In this document: positions 26,164-35,413 of the stretch, piece by piece
Layout: each line of letters starts with the position of its first letter
How positions within the stretch are numbered: position 1 is the stretch's first letter
NCBI GenBank assembly: GCA_029907345.1
Contig: JARYMB010000007.1
Coordinates: 35,073 to 99,072 of the forward strand
Reading direction: 5' to 3'
Source: Methanolinea sp.
GTDB lineage: Archaea > Halobacteriota > Methanomicrobia > Methanomicrobiales > Methanospirillaceae
Length of the DNA stretch: 64,000 nt
Program-made: the position numbers and the translations under genes
The notes under the pieces: model-generated
Databases searched by the model: none
The model's input: the letters and a program-made list of their open reading frames with translations, nothing else
Told to the model about the DNA's origin: nothing

Positions 26164-27600
26164 TTGGCAGAGGCAGAAGAGGGCACCCTGCCCCCCAAGG
26201 AAGACTTTTCCGCGTGGTACAACGAGCTGCTGTGGCGCGCGGAACTGATGGACGTCCGTTACCCGGTCAAGGGACTGTACGTCTGGTACCCGTTCGGGTT
26301 TGCCTTAAGGAGGAACGTCTATTCCCTGATGAGGAACCTGCTTGACCGTGACCACCAGGAGGCACTTTTCCCGCTCCTCATCCCCGAGACGGAACTTGCC
26401 AAGGAGGCAGAGCACATCAAGGGTTTCGAGGAGGAGGTCTACTGGGTGACCCACGGCGGCACCTCTCCGCTCGATGTCCGGCTCGCCCTGCGGCCCACGA
26501 GCGAGTGTGCAATATACCCCATGTATGCCCTCTGGATACGATCCCATGCCGATCTTCCCCTCAGGATCTACCAGATCGTCAACACGTTCCGGTACGAGAC
26601 GAAGCACACCCGGCCCCTCATCCGCCTCCGCGAGATCACGTCGTTTAAGGAGGCCCATACCGTGCACGGGAGCTGGGAGGAGGCCTCTATGCAGGTGGAG
26701 GCTGCCATTGCACTCTACCGGGAGTTCTACGATGCCCTTGCTGTCCCCGTCATCGTTTCGCGCCGGCCCGACTGGGACAAGTTCCCCGGGGCGGACTTCA
26801 CGATCGCGGTCGATACGGTGATGCCCGACGGGAGGACACTCCAGATCGGGACGGTCCACCACCTCGGCGACCACTTCTCCCGCACGTTCCAGATCCGGTT
26901 CGAGGACGCCGCCGGGCAACAACAGTATGCGTTCCAGACGTGCTACGGGATCTCCGAGCGGTGCATCGCAGCCCTCGTCTCGCTCCACGGGGATGACAGG
27001 GGGCTCGTCCTGCCGCCCGTGGTCGCGCCGGTCCAGGTCGTCATCGTGCCCATCGTCACCGGGAAACGGAAAGAGGAGGTGAGTGCTGCCGCCGCAGGGG
27101 TCGGCAGGAGGCTTGCGTCGGCAGGGTTCCGGGTCCGTGTCGATACCCGCGACATCCGGCCCGGCGCCAAGTATTACTACTGGGAGATGCGTGGCGTCCC
27201 CCTGAGGCTCGAGGTGGGACCGCGTGACCTCGATTCCCGCCAGGTCATGGCCGTTACGCGCCTCGGGGAGAAGGTCGCGATCCCGGACGAGTCCCTGGAA
27301 GAGGGGGTCAGGACAGTGCTCGATTCCTTTATCTCCAGGCTCCGGGAGAGGGCCGGTGCACACGTGCAGAGCCGCATCCGTGTATCGCGGACGCTTCCGG
27401 AGGTCACGGAGGCCGTTGCATCGGGCGTCACCCTCGTCCCGTGGTGCGGGGACAGGGGGTGTGCCGATGCAATCGAGGAGAAGACACGTGCAAGCGTGCT
27501 CGGGACAGACGTCCGGCTGGAAAACTGCGAACGGCCGGAGGGCCCGTGCATCGTGTGCGGGCGCGAGGGGAAAACGGCACTCGTGGGACGGTCCTATTAG
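26164..27600 (+). CDS. proS: Prolyl-tRNA synthetase (archaeal type)
   Basis: 478 residues of a class II synthetase: motif 2 in [17 protein letters not shown], the TSE loop ([15 protein letters not shown]), [14 protein letters not shown], motif 3 CYGISERC, an anticodon-binding domain (about 285-380), and a C-terminal zinc-type domain with [12 protein letters not shown] and [13 protein letters not shown] at 26164 is chosen as start because GAGGTG lies six bases before it; a GTG at 26155 overlaps that site. The stop of SpoIIM is 10 bases upstream, so this is the third gene of the DUF63 operon. Confidence 0.94.
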   Translation: MAEAEEGTLPPKEDFSAWYNELLWRAELMDVRYPVKGLYVWYPFGFALRRNVYSLMRNLLDRDHQEALFPLLIPETELAKEAEHIKGFEEEVYWVTHGGTSPLDVRLALRPTSECAIYPMYALWIRSHADLPLRIYQIVNTFRYETKHTRPLIRLREITSFKEAHTVHGSWEEASMQVEAAIALYREFYDALAVPVIVSRRPDWDKFPGADFTIAVDTVMPDGRTLQIGTVHHLGDHFSRTFQIRFEDAAGQQQYAFQTCYGISERCIAALVSLHGDDRGLVLPPVVAPVQVVIVPIVTGKRKEEVSAAAAGVGRRLASAGFRVRVDTRDIRPGAKYYYWEMRGVPLRLEVGPRDLDSRQVMAVTRLGEKVAIPDESLEEGVRTVLDSFISRLRERAGAHVQSRIRVSRTLPEVTEAVASGVTLVPWCGDRGCADAIEEKTRASVLGTDVRLENCERPEGPCIVCGREGKTALVGRSY

Positions 27601-27632
27601 GAGTCAGGTGCAGTAAAAACAGGAGGAGAGAT

Positions 27633-27657
27633 GCGGGGGGACTCCCCCGCCTTTTTT
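27633..27657 (+). terminator. Stem-loop and T-tract after proS
   Basis: GCGGGGG (27633-27639) pairs with CCCCCGC (27644-27650) and is followed by CTTTTTT. It resembles a bacterial-style intrinsic terminator and lies 33 bases after the proS stop. Confidence 0.55.
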
Positions 27658-27714
27658 GGCCCCTTTACCCGGGCCGGACGGGCCCGGCCATCCCTTTTGC
27701 CAATTTTTTAAAAA

Positions 27715-28173
27715 TCACCGGCAGGATTTGCACCGGTAAACGACACGGTAGCCCGGGAGGGAGAGGTCACCGGAGATGATCTTCCTCCCCCCGCCCAGGA
27801 AAAGCCTCCCGCACCTGTCGCACCGGTGCGGGATGATAGCGTCGAACCGCCCCGCGGGCAGGTCAAGCTCGAAACGGGTATCCATGGGGGACTGCCCTTC
27901 CCTGGCGATCGCGTCCTCGTACAGGGAGACGAGCTGCATCACCTTGAGCGGGCTTGCGCCCATGTCTGTGAAGGTCTTGAAGAGGAAGTAATTGAAGATG
28001 AGCCAGGAGAAATCCGCCCGATCCACGAGTTCCTCGACATCGTTCTCCAGTCCTTCCAGGTCTTCAAGGGTGCACCCGCAGAGGGGGCAGCGGCCTTTCA
28101 CGAGCTCGTCAAGGTAGACTTCTTCCTGGCAGCCCGGACAGGTCGTATGGGCAGCATGGGTCCTGTATGTCAT
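27715..28173 (-). CDS. Zinc-ribbon protein of unknown function
   Basis: 152 residues with two treble-clef or ribbon modules: CPGCQEEVYL/CPLCGC at about 12-35 and CDRCGRLF/CKSC at about 118-152. Between them is an acidic helical region (EDLEGLENDVEELVDRADFSW). I do not recognise a named family. It is convergent with proS. DNA or RNA binding is possible from the zinc ribbons but not shown. Confidence 0.6.
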   Translation of the reverse strand: MTYRTHAAHTTCPGCQEEVYLDELVKGRCPLCGCTLEDLEGLENDVEELVDRADFSWLIFNYFLFKTFTDMGASPLKVMQLVSLYEDAIAREGQSPMDTRFELDLPAGRFDAIIPHRCDRCGRLFLGGGRKIISGDLSLPGYRVVYRCKSCR

Positions 28174-28510
28174 GGTTGGATGGGTATTGTCTCTACCCCG
28201 GTGATGGGTGGGAACATGTCTTTACTGCATCGCCGTGCTGTAGTGAGATGGTCCGCATAACGGTACCGTGTCTAATCACCGCACGCCTGGAGAGGATTCC
28301 GGGGGGCGATCCTGGGAACCGATCCCGGGGTGACCCGGTCCAGGGCAATTTCCTTTCCTATTTGTACCTCCATTACATAAACCATGCGCTCGGGGACTTT
28401 CTCTCGTCGCAATGGACAAATAAGGGAGAATTTGCAGGTATAAAAAACATGTGGCACCGGCCGGACGGGGGCTCTTTGCCTCCTGCGCGCCGGGCCTGCC
28501 CCTGGCGGGA
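28174..28510. other. Intergenic region, no gene seen
   Basis: About 340 bases between two minus-strand genes. It should carry the promoter of the zinc-ribbon gene. A TATA-like GTATAAAAAA lies near 28438-28447 on the plus strand, but no gene follows it in that direction. No RNA gene or repeat recognised. Confidence 0.35.
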
Positions 28511-29521
28511 TCACCTGACCAGTATCCCGAGGGCTTCGGAGAGCGATCGGAGCCCTTCCTCCTTTCTCCCCTCCCTTAAGAGGGTGACGGCACGAGAGAT
28601 GCAGTCCCTGATGGACTCCTTGTCAAGACCGTAGGCGACCATGAAACAGCGGACCGACTCCTCGATCTCGCCGGAGAGGAAGTAACAGTTGGACAGCTCG
28701 ATCCAGGCATCCACGTTCCGGGGGTCGTCGCGGACCACGCCTTCCAGGATACGGATGGCATCCTTCCGCATGCCGGTCCGGGAAAGGGCAAGCCCTTTCC
28801 AGTAGAGGTTCCGGGACCCGGAAAGCGGCCGGGACTCTTCCGCACGCGTAAAACAGGAGACGGCGTCCCGGAACCGGCCCAGCTCACAGGATGCGATCCC
28901 TTTCAGGATCCAGGCCGCGGAAAAACCGGGATAAATGGAGAGCGCCCGCGAAAAGCATTCCAGTGCCTCCCCGAAGCGGCGCAGTTTCAGGAATGCATAC
29001 CCGCGGTTCACCCATGCTCCCACGTAACGGGGACGCAGTGACGTTGCAATGGCCGTGCAGGTCAGTTCGTCCTCGAACCGCCCGAGTTCTCCGAGAGTGT
29101 GACCCCTCGCGTTCCACGCGCGGGCGTTGGAGGGGTCGAGCTGGATGGCCTTCTCGCAGCAGACGAGTTTCTCGGAGAACCGGAGGAGCTTCCCCAGTGC
29201 AAAACCACGGTTGATCCATGCCTCCACGTTCTCCGGGTCGAGTGCGAGTGCCTGGTCGCATACCTTGATCTCTTCGCGGAACCTCCCCAGTTTCCCGAGT
29301 GCAAAACCGGATGCCACCCACGCAGGGACAAAGGCCGGGTCCTGCTGGAGAGCCCTCGAAAAGAGTGCGAGGGCTTCCTCGTGCCTGCCGTTTCGCGAGG
29401 CGAGGATACCTTCCCGCGTGAGCTCCCGGGCAGCAGCCGTTCCCGTCCCTTTCACGGCGGAAGCGTCCCCTGGTGATGTCCCGTCACCGCTCTCCCGACC
29501 GGGTAATTCCGCCTCTGTCAT
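28511..29521 (-). CDS. Tetratricopeptide-repeat protein
   Basis: 336 residues with about eight TPR units, each near 34 residues, with recurring GR-EEAL/ALDP patterns (ALFSRALQQDPAFVPAW; QALALDPENVEAWINRGFA; AIQLDPSNARAW). The N-terminal 30 residues are polar. TPR proteins are scaffolds for protein complexes; the partner is unknown. No signal peptide, so it is probably cytoplasmic. Confidence 0.85.
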   Translation of the reverse strand: MTEAELPGRESGDGTSPGDASAVKGTGTAAARELTREGILASRNGRHEEALALFSRALQQDPAFVPAWVASGFALGKLGRFREEIKVCDQALALDPENVEAWINRGFALGKLLRFSEKLVCCEKAIQLDPSNARAWNARGHTLGELGRFEDELTCTAIATSLRPRYVGAWVNRGYAFLKLRRFGEALECFSRALSIYPGFSAAWILKGIASCELGRFRDAVSCFTRAEESRPLSGSRNLYWKGLALSRTGMRKDAIRILEGVVRDDPRNVDAWIELSNCYFLSGEIEESVRCFMVAYGLDKESIRDCISRAVTLLREGRKEEGLRSLSEALGILVR

Positions 29522-29850
29522 ACGCCCAACGGCACCTTTTCCGTCCCTTTCTCACAATTTTTTCGTCCCATTCGATAAATGCACCCATGGGAGAAGTGGT
29601 GTGCAGCAGGGGTCATGCCCGGGCCCGGGCGGGTGAACCACCGGCCCCCGTTTTTCCCCGCCACCTGAAGAGAAGTACTGCAACATCCCCGGGAACATGC
29701 GGGGTCTTTGAGATCCTCTCCAGCCGGATGATCGGGCAGGGCACGTTTTGAAGTACCTCGTCCCGGATAAAAGATTCCGGAAACGGGTACCGGAGTAAGC
29801 AGGAAGAAGCCCGGAAGGGATAGGGAGTAACACCACCGGGGGATCTACCC
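29522..29850. other. Intergenic region, no gene seen
   Basis: About 330 bases between the TPR gene and the DUF853 ATPase gene, both on the minus strand. GC-rich with a short AT segment (CAATTTTTTCGTCCCATTCGAT) near 29555-29577 that may include the TPR promoter. No RNA, repeat or convincing reading frame recognised. Confidence 0.35.
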
Positions 29851-31323
29851 TCATTTCCGTTTCATCGACCCAAGGATTCCCCGGATGATCTCCCTTCCTA
29901 TTTGTGATCCGGCTGCCCGCGCCGCGCTCCCCGCCATCTTTGCGAGGGCATCCGTCCCCCCTCCGGCGGAGGCCGGGGAGGGACTCCTCGCTCTCCGTAC
30001 AGGAGGACTCTCTACCTTTTTTTCCGCCGCAGATGAACTCTTTGCCCGTTCTGCAAGGATCTCGTAGGCCGATATCCTGTCTTGGACAGCCTCGTACCTG
30101 CCGTAGAGGGGGGAGGAGCGGATGATCTCCCTCCTCTCGTCAGGGGAGAGCGGCGCAAGGCGACTCTCCGGGGGGTAAATGAGTGCTCTCTCGGTGACAC
30201 CCGGAATACCCTTCGCATCGAGGAACGAGACCAGTGCCTCCCCCGTCCGGAGCTCGGTAATGACTGCCTTTGCGTCAAGGGCAGGGTTCGCACGCATCGT
30301 TTCGGCCGCCGCCCGGACGGCTTTCTGGTCCTTCTGCGTGAACGCCCGCAGCGCGTGCTGGACCCGGTTGCCCAGCTGACCAAGGACATCGTCGGGAAGG
30401 TCGAGGGGGTTCTGGGTGATGAAGTAGACGCCGACACCCTTGGACCGGATGAGGCGGACAACGAGCACCACCTTCTCCCGGAGTGCCCTGGGTGCATCGG
30501 CAAAGAGGAGGTGGGCCTCGTCGAAGAAGAACACGAGCCTTGGTTTTTCCGGGTCTCCGACCTCGGGCAGGTTTTCGTAGAGTTCGGAAAGCAGCCACAG
30601 CAGGAACGAGGAATACAGCTTGGGTGAAAGGAGGAGCCTGTCTGCGGCGAGGATGTTGATGATACCGTACCCCCCCGCATCGGTCCGGATCAGTGTCCCG
30701 ATATCGAGCGAGGGCTCCCCAAAGAACCCTTCGCCCCCCTGTTCCTCAAGGGTGATCAGGTTCCGCTGGATGGCCCCGATCGTTGCAGGCGAGATGTTCC
30801 CGTACCGGGTCCGGAGGTCTTTTGCATTTTCCCCCACGTACCGGACCATCGTCCGGAGATCTTTCAAATCAAGGAGGAGCAGCCCCTGCTCGTCTGCAAT
30901 CCTGAATATGACGGCAAGGACGTCGGCCTGCGTATCCGGGAGATCGAGGATTCGCGAGAGAAGGAGGGGACCCATGTCCGAGACGGTGGTCCTCACCGGG
31001 TGTCCCTGCTGGCCAAAGACATCCCAGAACACGACCGGAAAACCCCGCGGGGAATACCCGGACAGGCCGAGTTCGGTTGCACGTGCCGTGATTTTTGGAT
31101 TGTCCCCGCCGGGTTTTGCCATCCCGGAGAGGTCACCCTTAACGTCTGCCAAAAAGACCGGCACACCGATCCTCGAGAACTGTTCGGCCAGGACGCGGAG
31201 CGTCACGGTCTTTCCCGTTCCGGTCGCTCCGGCAATGAGACCGTGGCGGTTTGCCATTCCGGGAAGGAGGCCAAGCGGGGCGGAACCCTGCGCCACGGTG
31301 AGCTGGTCAATGGTGGGGGACAT
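29851..31323 (-). CDS. DUF853 / HerA-like ATPase
   Basis: 490 residues. Walker A is [10 protein letters not shown] (about 32-41), Walker B is [10 protein letters not shown] (about 275), and [14 protein letters not shown] and [16 protein letters not shown] follow as in the HerA/FtsK-type DUF853 family. A charged, Ser/Pro/Ala-rich linker precedes the last 30 residues, which end in a Gly/Ala-rich helix ([15 protein letters not shown]). The family is predicted to move DNA or remodel complexes, but its role is not established. Confidence 0.88.
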   Translation of the reverse strand: MSPTIDQLTVAQGSAPLGLLPGMANRHGLIAGATGTGKTVTLRVLAEQFSRIGVPVFLADVKGDLSGMAKPGGDNPKITARATELGLSGYSPRGFPVVFWDVFGQQGHPVRTTVSDMGPLLLSRILDLPDTQADVLAVIFRIADEQGLLLLDLKDLRTMVRYVGENAKDLRTRYGNISPATIGAIQRNLITLEEQGGEGFFGEPSLDIGTLIRTDAGGYGIINILAADRLLLSPKLYSSFLLWLLSELYENLPEVGDPEKPRLVFFFDEAHLLFADAPRALREKVVLVVRLIRSKGVGVYFITQNPLDLPDDVLGQLGNRVQHALRAFTQKDQKAVRAAAETMRANPALDAKAVITELRTGEALVSFLDAKGIPGVTERALIYPPESRLAPLSPDERREIIRSSPLYGRYEAVQDRISAYEILAERAKSSSAAEKKVESPPVRRARSPSPASAGGGTDALAKMAGSAARAAGSQIGREIIRGILGSMKRK

Positions 31324-31491
31324 CGGGAATCCTTCCTGATCTCATATAGGGCAGGAGGGCCCCTTAACCGTAACCCGTCTCCGTCCCCGCCTGCGCAGTC
31401 CCCCACAAGGATACATTGGTCCCTGCACCGGTGCGGCGGGAGGCGGCACCGCTGCCGGAAAAAGACGTTGTGGGGGAACGCACGACGAAAA

Positions 31492-31500
31492 GGTATATCG
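31492..31500 (+). promoter_or_regulatory. TATA-like element upstream of thiD
   Basis: AGGTATATCG lies 26-33 bases before the thiD ATG, consistent with a leaderless transcript. Confidence 0.4.
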
Positions 31501-31524
31501 GTTTACGGAGCCCCATTGCATCGC

Positions 31525-32328
31525 ATGGGAAGACCAATCCGCCCCTGTGCCTGCACGGTTGCCGGTTCTGACCCGGGTGGAGGTGCGGGCCTGCAGGCGG
31601 ATCTTGCCGTCTTTTCCGCGCTGGGAGTCCACGGACTCTCGGTCGTGACCGCGGTCACCGCCCAGAACACGAAGGCTGTGACCGGCATCCACGTCGTCCC
31701 CCCTGCCATGGTCTCGCTCGAGCTTGCGACCCTCCGCGACGAGTTCGAGATCCGCGCAATGAAGACCGGCATGCCCGGGGACAGCGGAACCATCCGCGTC
31801 CTTGCGCGGGAGATACCGGCCGGGATACCGCTTGTCGTCGACCCGGTCATGGTCTCGACGAGCAGGCATACCCTGCTTCCGGCTGATGCGCGGGATGCCC
31901 TCGTCTCCGAAATCCTGCCGCGGGCAACCGTGGTGACGCCGAACGCGCAGGAGGCAGAGGTGCTTTCGGGTATTGCACCCATCAGGGACAGGGCCGATGC
32001 CCTGCGGGCAGGAAAAAAGATCCTAGAGGCCGGGCCCCAGTATGTCCTCGTCAAGGGGGGACACCTCCGGGAGGAGAATGCAACCGATATCCTCGTGGGT
32101 GCGGACGGGGAATGGTGCATCTCCACCCCGCGGTACCCGTATTCCATCCACGGGGCGGGTTGCTGCTTCTCGGCAGCGCTCTGTGCGTTCATGGCGCATG
32201 GGTACCCGGTCGTCGACTCCTTTGCAAGGGCCAAGGAATTCATGGACTTCCTTGCGGGAAATGCGGTGCAGGCACCGTCCGGGATTCACATCCTCTCCCC
32301 GTCGGACTGGCTCCTGCGAAGGGAATGA
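31525..32328 (+). CDS. thiD: Hydroxymethylpyrimidine/phosphomethylpyrimidine kinase
   Basis: 267 residues, ribokinase fold. SDPGGGAGLQAD binds substrate; DPVM, TPNAQEAE, KGGH and the GAGC anion-hole segment (HGAGCCFSAAL) are all present. It phosphorylates HMP and HMP-P in thiamine synthesis. It lacks the C-terminal ThiN domain fused in many archaeal ThiD proteins. Start 31525 is the first ATG directly before the strand leading to the GSDPGGG-like motif; longer upstream frames are shadows of the divergent ATPase gene. Confidence 0.92.
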   Translation: MGRPIRPCACTVAGSDPGGGAGLQADLAVFSALGVHGLSVVTAVTAQNTKAVTGIHVVPPAMVSLELATLRDEFEIRAMKTGMPGDSGTIRVLAREIPAGIPLVVDPVMVSTSRHTLLPADARDALVSEILPRATVVTPNAQEAEVLSGIAPIRDRADALRAGKKILEAGPQYVLVKGGHLREENATDILVGADGEWCISTPRYPYSIHGAGCCFSAALCAFMAHGYPVVDSFARAKEFMDFLAGNAVQAPSGIHILSPSDWLLRRE

Positions 32329-32386
32329 CCGGGAAGAATCACTCCGGTATCTTCTTGAGGGCAAGGCGCGATATGTGTCCCCATGG

Positions 32387-33442
32387 ATGACGGGAAACAG
32401 GGGAGGGTCCCTCAAAGCAATGGAGGAAGGTGACAGGGGAGAAGGGCTGTACCGGCAGGCCCTCGACGCACTCCCGTTCCCGGCCTGCATCATCGCTCCC
32501 GACGGAGCGGTCCTCTTTTCCAACAGGGCCATGGACAGGGCCTTTGGACCGGGAAAGCCTGCCCCTGTCCTGCCGGAAGATGCACGCGCGATTGCGGGGA
32601 AAGCGCAGACAACAGGGAAAAAAGTCAGGACCACGGTCACCGTGACGGTTTCGGGCGACCGGGTGGTCCGGTTCCCGGTGGAGGCAATACCCCTTTCCGG
32701 GCCTGCAACCGGAAACCGGGCCCCTGTCCTCCTGACTGCATTCCTCACCGGGGAAGAGGACCCGCTCCGCGAGCTCCTCGTCCGGGACACCTCCCGGAAG
32801 AAACTCCGCGAGCTCCTGTCCACAATCAGGCATGACATCCTCAACCAGCTGACAATCCTCATCGGTTTCCTCCAGTATTCCGAGGACCTGTACGACGATC
32901 CCCAGATACGCGAGTTCATCGAAAAAGAGGAAAATGCAGGAAAGTCCATCCAGTCGCTGATCGAGTTCACGCGGAAGTTCCAGGACCTTGCGATCCAGGA
33001 ACCTGCCTGGATCGACCTTTCCTTGCTGGTCAACCCCGTGGAAGTGCAGAATCTCCCGCGGGACGTCCGGTTCACGATCGACTGCGACCATTTCGAGGTC
33101 TTCTCGACCCCGCTCCTTGCCTCGGTCTTCTCCATCCTGGTGGAAAACGCCCTGGACCACGCGACCGGGCTTTCCCGGATCACGATTACGGCAGCCGCGG
33201 AAGGGGATGACCTCGTGATCGCCGTGGAGGATGACGGACCCGGTATCCCGCCGGGAGAGAAAAAGATGCTCTTTGAGAGGGGGCATGGGCGGCATGGGGG
33301 ATACAGCCTCTGGCTCGCACGCGAGATCGTGGGGATCTGCGGGGGGGCTATCCGCGAGTGCGGGGGGGAAGGCCGCGGTGCCCGCTTCGAGATCCGCATT
33401 CCAAGGGGCATGTGGCACAAGAAGGATGAAGCAGCAGCCTGA
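32387..33442 (+). CDS. Sensor histidine kinase with PAS-like domain
   Basis: 351 residues, no membrane segments: a PAS-like domain (about 20-120; ALPFPACIIAPDGAVLFSN), a dimerisation helix with the phospho-acceptor His in STIRHDILNQLTILIG (about 145-160), and a HATPase domain with N box LVENALDHA and G1 box DDGPGIPPG. The final GYSLWLAREIVGICGG is typical of compact archaeal kinases. It is probably a cytoplasmic sensor. No cognate response regulator is on the same strand; a degenerate-receiver protein lies convergent to it. ATG 32420 is an alternative start. Confidence 0.85.
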   Translation: MTGNRGGSLKAMEEGDRGEGLYRQALDALPFPACIIAPDGAVLFSNRAMDRAFGPGKPAPVLPEDARAIAGKAQTTGKKVRTTVTVTVSGDRVVRFPVEAIPLSGPATGNRAPVLLTAFLTGEEDPLRELLVRDTSRKKLRELLSTIRHDILNQLTILIGFLQYSEDLYDDPQIREFIEKEENAGKSIQSLIEFTRKFQDLAIQEPAWIDLSLLVNPVEVQNLPRDVRFTIDCDHFEVFSTPLLASVFSILVENALDHATGLSRITITAAAEGDDLVIAVEDDGPGIPPGEKKMLFERGHGRHGGYSLWLAREIVGICGGAIRECGGEGRGARFEIRIPRGMWHKKDEAAA

Positions 33443-33614
33443 TCCCTGATCCCCCTTTTCCTGGTGCCCTGACATACCCGGCGGCCCCTGAAAAAATCAG
33501 CACCCCCTCGCGGATCACATGCCTGCTCGTTTCGCCGGGAAACCCCCCGGTTCTTTTTCCCCGGGGATACGGCAAAGACGGGGGAGGAGTCAGCACTGGT
33601 CAAAGAGAAGGGAG

Positions 33615-35282
33615 TCAGCTGATCTCCTGGACGATCCGCCCGTTCCGGAAGATCGAGATCCTGCCGCCGCTCTGCGAGAGGACGATGCCCACTGCCTTCG
33701 TGTCGAGCGTGATCGCGGCAATGGAGGAATGGCGTGTCCCGAGCCCCTTGGGAACTCCTGCCCGGCTCGTGTCGACCGTGATGTAGCGGGCGGCAGCCTC
33801 TATCTGCCCGTCGCCCCTGACAACGAACGCCCCGTCGAGCTGGGCCAGTTCCTTGATCATCTCCTTGATGTCAGGGTTCGTGACCATCCGCTCGGCAGGC
33901 GGGTGGCCCTCGAACGGGTTGAGGATCAGCTGGCGCGACCTGCCGAGCACCGCATCCGCGTCCCCGACGACAAACGCCGTTCCCAGCTGTTTTCCCTCGC
34001 GTCCTTCCCGCGCGATCTCCATGCAGATGTGGAGGACGGAGTCAAAGACCTCGTCCTGCACGTCCGTCCCGGAGATGACCGTGTCGCGCCACGCGGCCGT
34101 GCTGATCCGCCGGCGATCGCGGTGCGTGTGGTCGGTGATGTCGTGCCCGATGCAGACCACCTCCACGAGTTTCCCCTGCTCGTCCCGGATGGGGGAGAGT
34201 GTCCATGCCACCCAGGCGGGTTCGCCGGAACGGAGCACCATCTCTGTGATGGAGAGGCCGCGACCCTCGTGGACGAGGCGCGTGTCGCGGGTGAAGTCAG
34301 GGGCATCCCTCTGCGACCCGGCTGGGATGAGGGTGTCCTGCAACCGTTTCCCCACGATCTCGGCCTCGGAGTAGCCGAAGAATGCCTGGGCATGCGTGTT
34401 GAAGAAGGTGACCGCCCCCTCCGGGTCCAGCTTGATGATCAGGCTTCCGGCGTTGCTCAAAAACTCCTTATACCGTATCTCCTGTTCCCGGATGGTATCG
34501 AGGAGTTTCTTCTTCTCTGTTTGGTCCTCGATGACGAGGATCTGGCCCCGCGAGGGATCCTGCGGGTCCATGGACCGGATCCTCATGTATACGGGCACGG
34601 CAGTGCCGTCCTTTGCCCTGATCGCGGACTCGGCATGGCCCCATCCCTGGTCGTCGGCCCGCAGTGCGAACTCGCGGAATGCCCGGTCGCACTCTTCCTT
34701 TCCGGGAAAGAGCGCTGCAATGTCCCTACCCTTAAGGGCGGCGGCATCCATGCCGAGCGCCCGTGCCATCGTCGAGTTGGCCCACTCCACCTTCCCGTTG
34801 ACGACCTGGCAGAGCCAGAGCGGCGTGACCGAGAGGATGGAAGAGAGGAGGTCTGCCCGGAGCACCTGGTCCCGCTCGGCTTTCCGGCGGAGGATGGACT
34901 GGTAGATCATGTCCCGCATCTCGGTGACGGGCGGGGGAGACGGCCCCCGCGGGACCGGGACCTCGGCTGCGAGGTTGATGTCGCCGAGGATGAGCGTATC
35001 GCGCCCCTCCCTCACGTAGAGGATGAAGGGGACGGAAGGGAGGCGGGATTTAAGCTCCCTGTGGAACTCTATTCCCGTCATGTCGGCAAGGAACTCGATC
35101 CCGTCGATGTCGGGGATCCTGTGGTACGAGATGATGATGTCGTATTTCCGGGTCCGTGCCTTCTCGAGTGCCTGTTTCGTGGAATGAACGACGTCGATGC
35201 GGACGTCACCATGCCGCTCGAGGAAAGCCCGCGTGCTCTCGATGATGTCTGAATTGTCGTGCACGAGGAGAACGGAGATCAT
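33615..35282 (-). CDS. Receiver-PAS-PAS protein with C-terminal diadenylate cyclase-like (DisA_N) domain
   Basis: 555 residues. Residues 1-120 have the receiver fold (ISVLLVHDNSDI) but the acceptor Asp position reads Tyr (DIIISYHRIP) and the first acidic pair is HD, so it is probably not phosphorylated. Two PAS domains follow (about 145-265 and 270-395). A linker leads to a DAC domain with DGA at about 483-485 and RHSS at about 517-520, in the place of the usual DGA and RHR-type motifs. The predicted activity is c-di-AMP synthesis from two ATP, or binding of a nucleotide if the altered RHR is inactive. It is convergent with the histidine kinase gene. Confidence 0.8.
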   Translation of the reverse strand: MISVLLVHDNSDIIESTRAFLERHGDVRIDVVHSTKQALEKARTRKYDIIISYHRIPDIDGIEFLADMTGIEFHRELKSRLPSVPFILYVREGRDTLILGDINLAAEVPVPRGPSPPPVTEMRDMIYQSILRRKAERDQVLRADLLSSILSVTPLWLCQVVNGKVEWANSTMARALGMDAAALKGRDIAALFPGKEECDRAFREFALRADDQGWGHAESAIRAKDGTAVPVYMRIRSMDPQDPSRGQILVIEDQTEKKKLLDTIREQEIRYKEFLSNAGSLIIKLDPEGAVTFFNTHAQAFFGYSEAEIVGKRLQDTLIPAGSQRDAPDFTRDTRLVHEGRGLSITEMVLRSGEPAWVAWTLSPIRDEQGKLVEVVCIGHDITDHTHRDRRRISTAAWRDTVISGTDVQDEVFDSVLHICMEIAREGREGKQLGTAFVVGDADAVLGRSRQLILNPFEGHPPAERMVTNPDIKEMIKELAQLDGAFVVRGDGQIEAAARYITVDTSRAGVPKGLGTRHSSIAAITLDTKAVGIVLSQSGGRISIFRNGRIVQEIS

Positions 35283-35413
35283 GGTCTCGCGGGAAAGGGG
35301 GGCGTCTATACCCCATCACTATTCAGGAACTGGTTGGCTCCGTGAGAATTTAATAATTACCGGTGCGAAATCCCGATCGCACCGAATAAAAGCCGTGGTT
35401 TGTGTACCGGGCC

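Noticed and set aside
31324..31524. TPP riboswitch upstream of thiD
   Set aside because: The TATA-like element is only about 30 bases before the ATG, leaving no leader for a riboswitch, and no CUGAGA-type core was seen.
33519..35252. A 577-codon open frame on the plus strand
   Set aside because: Antisense to the receiver-PAS-PAS-DAC gene, which carries real domain motifs; the product is compositionally biased.
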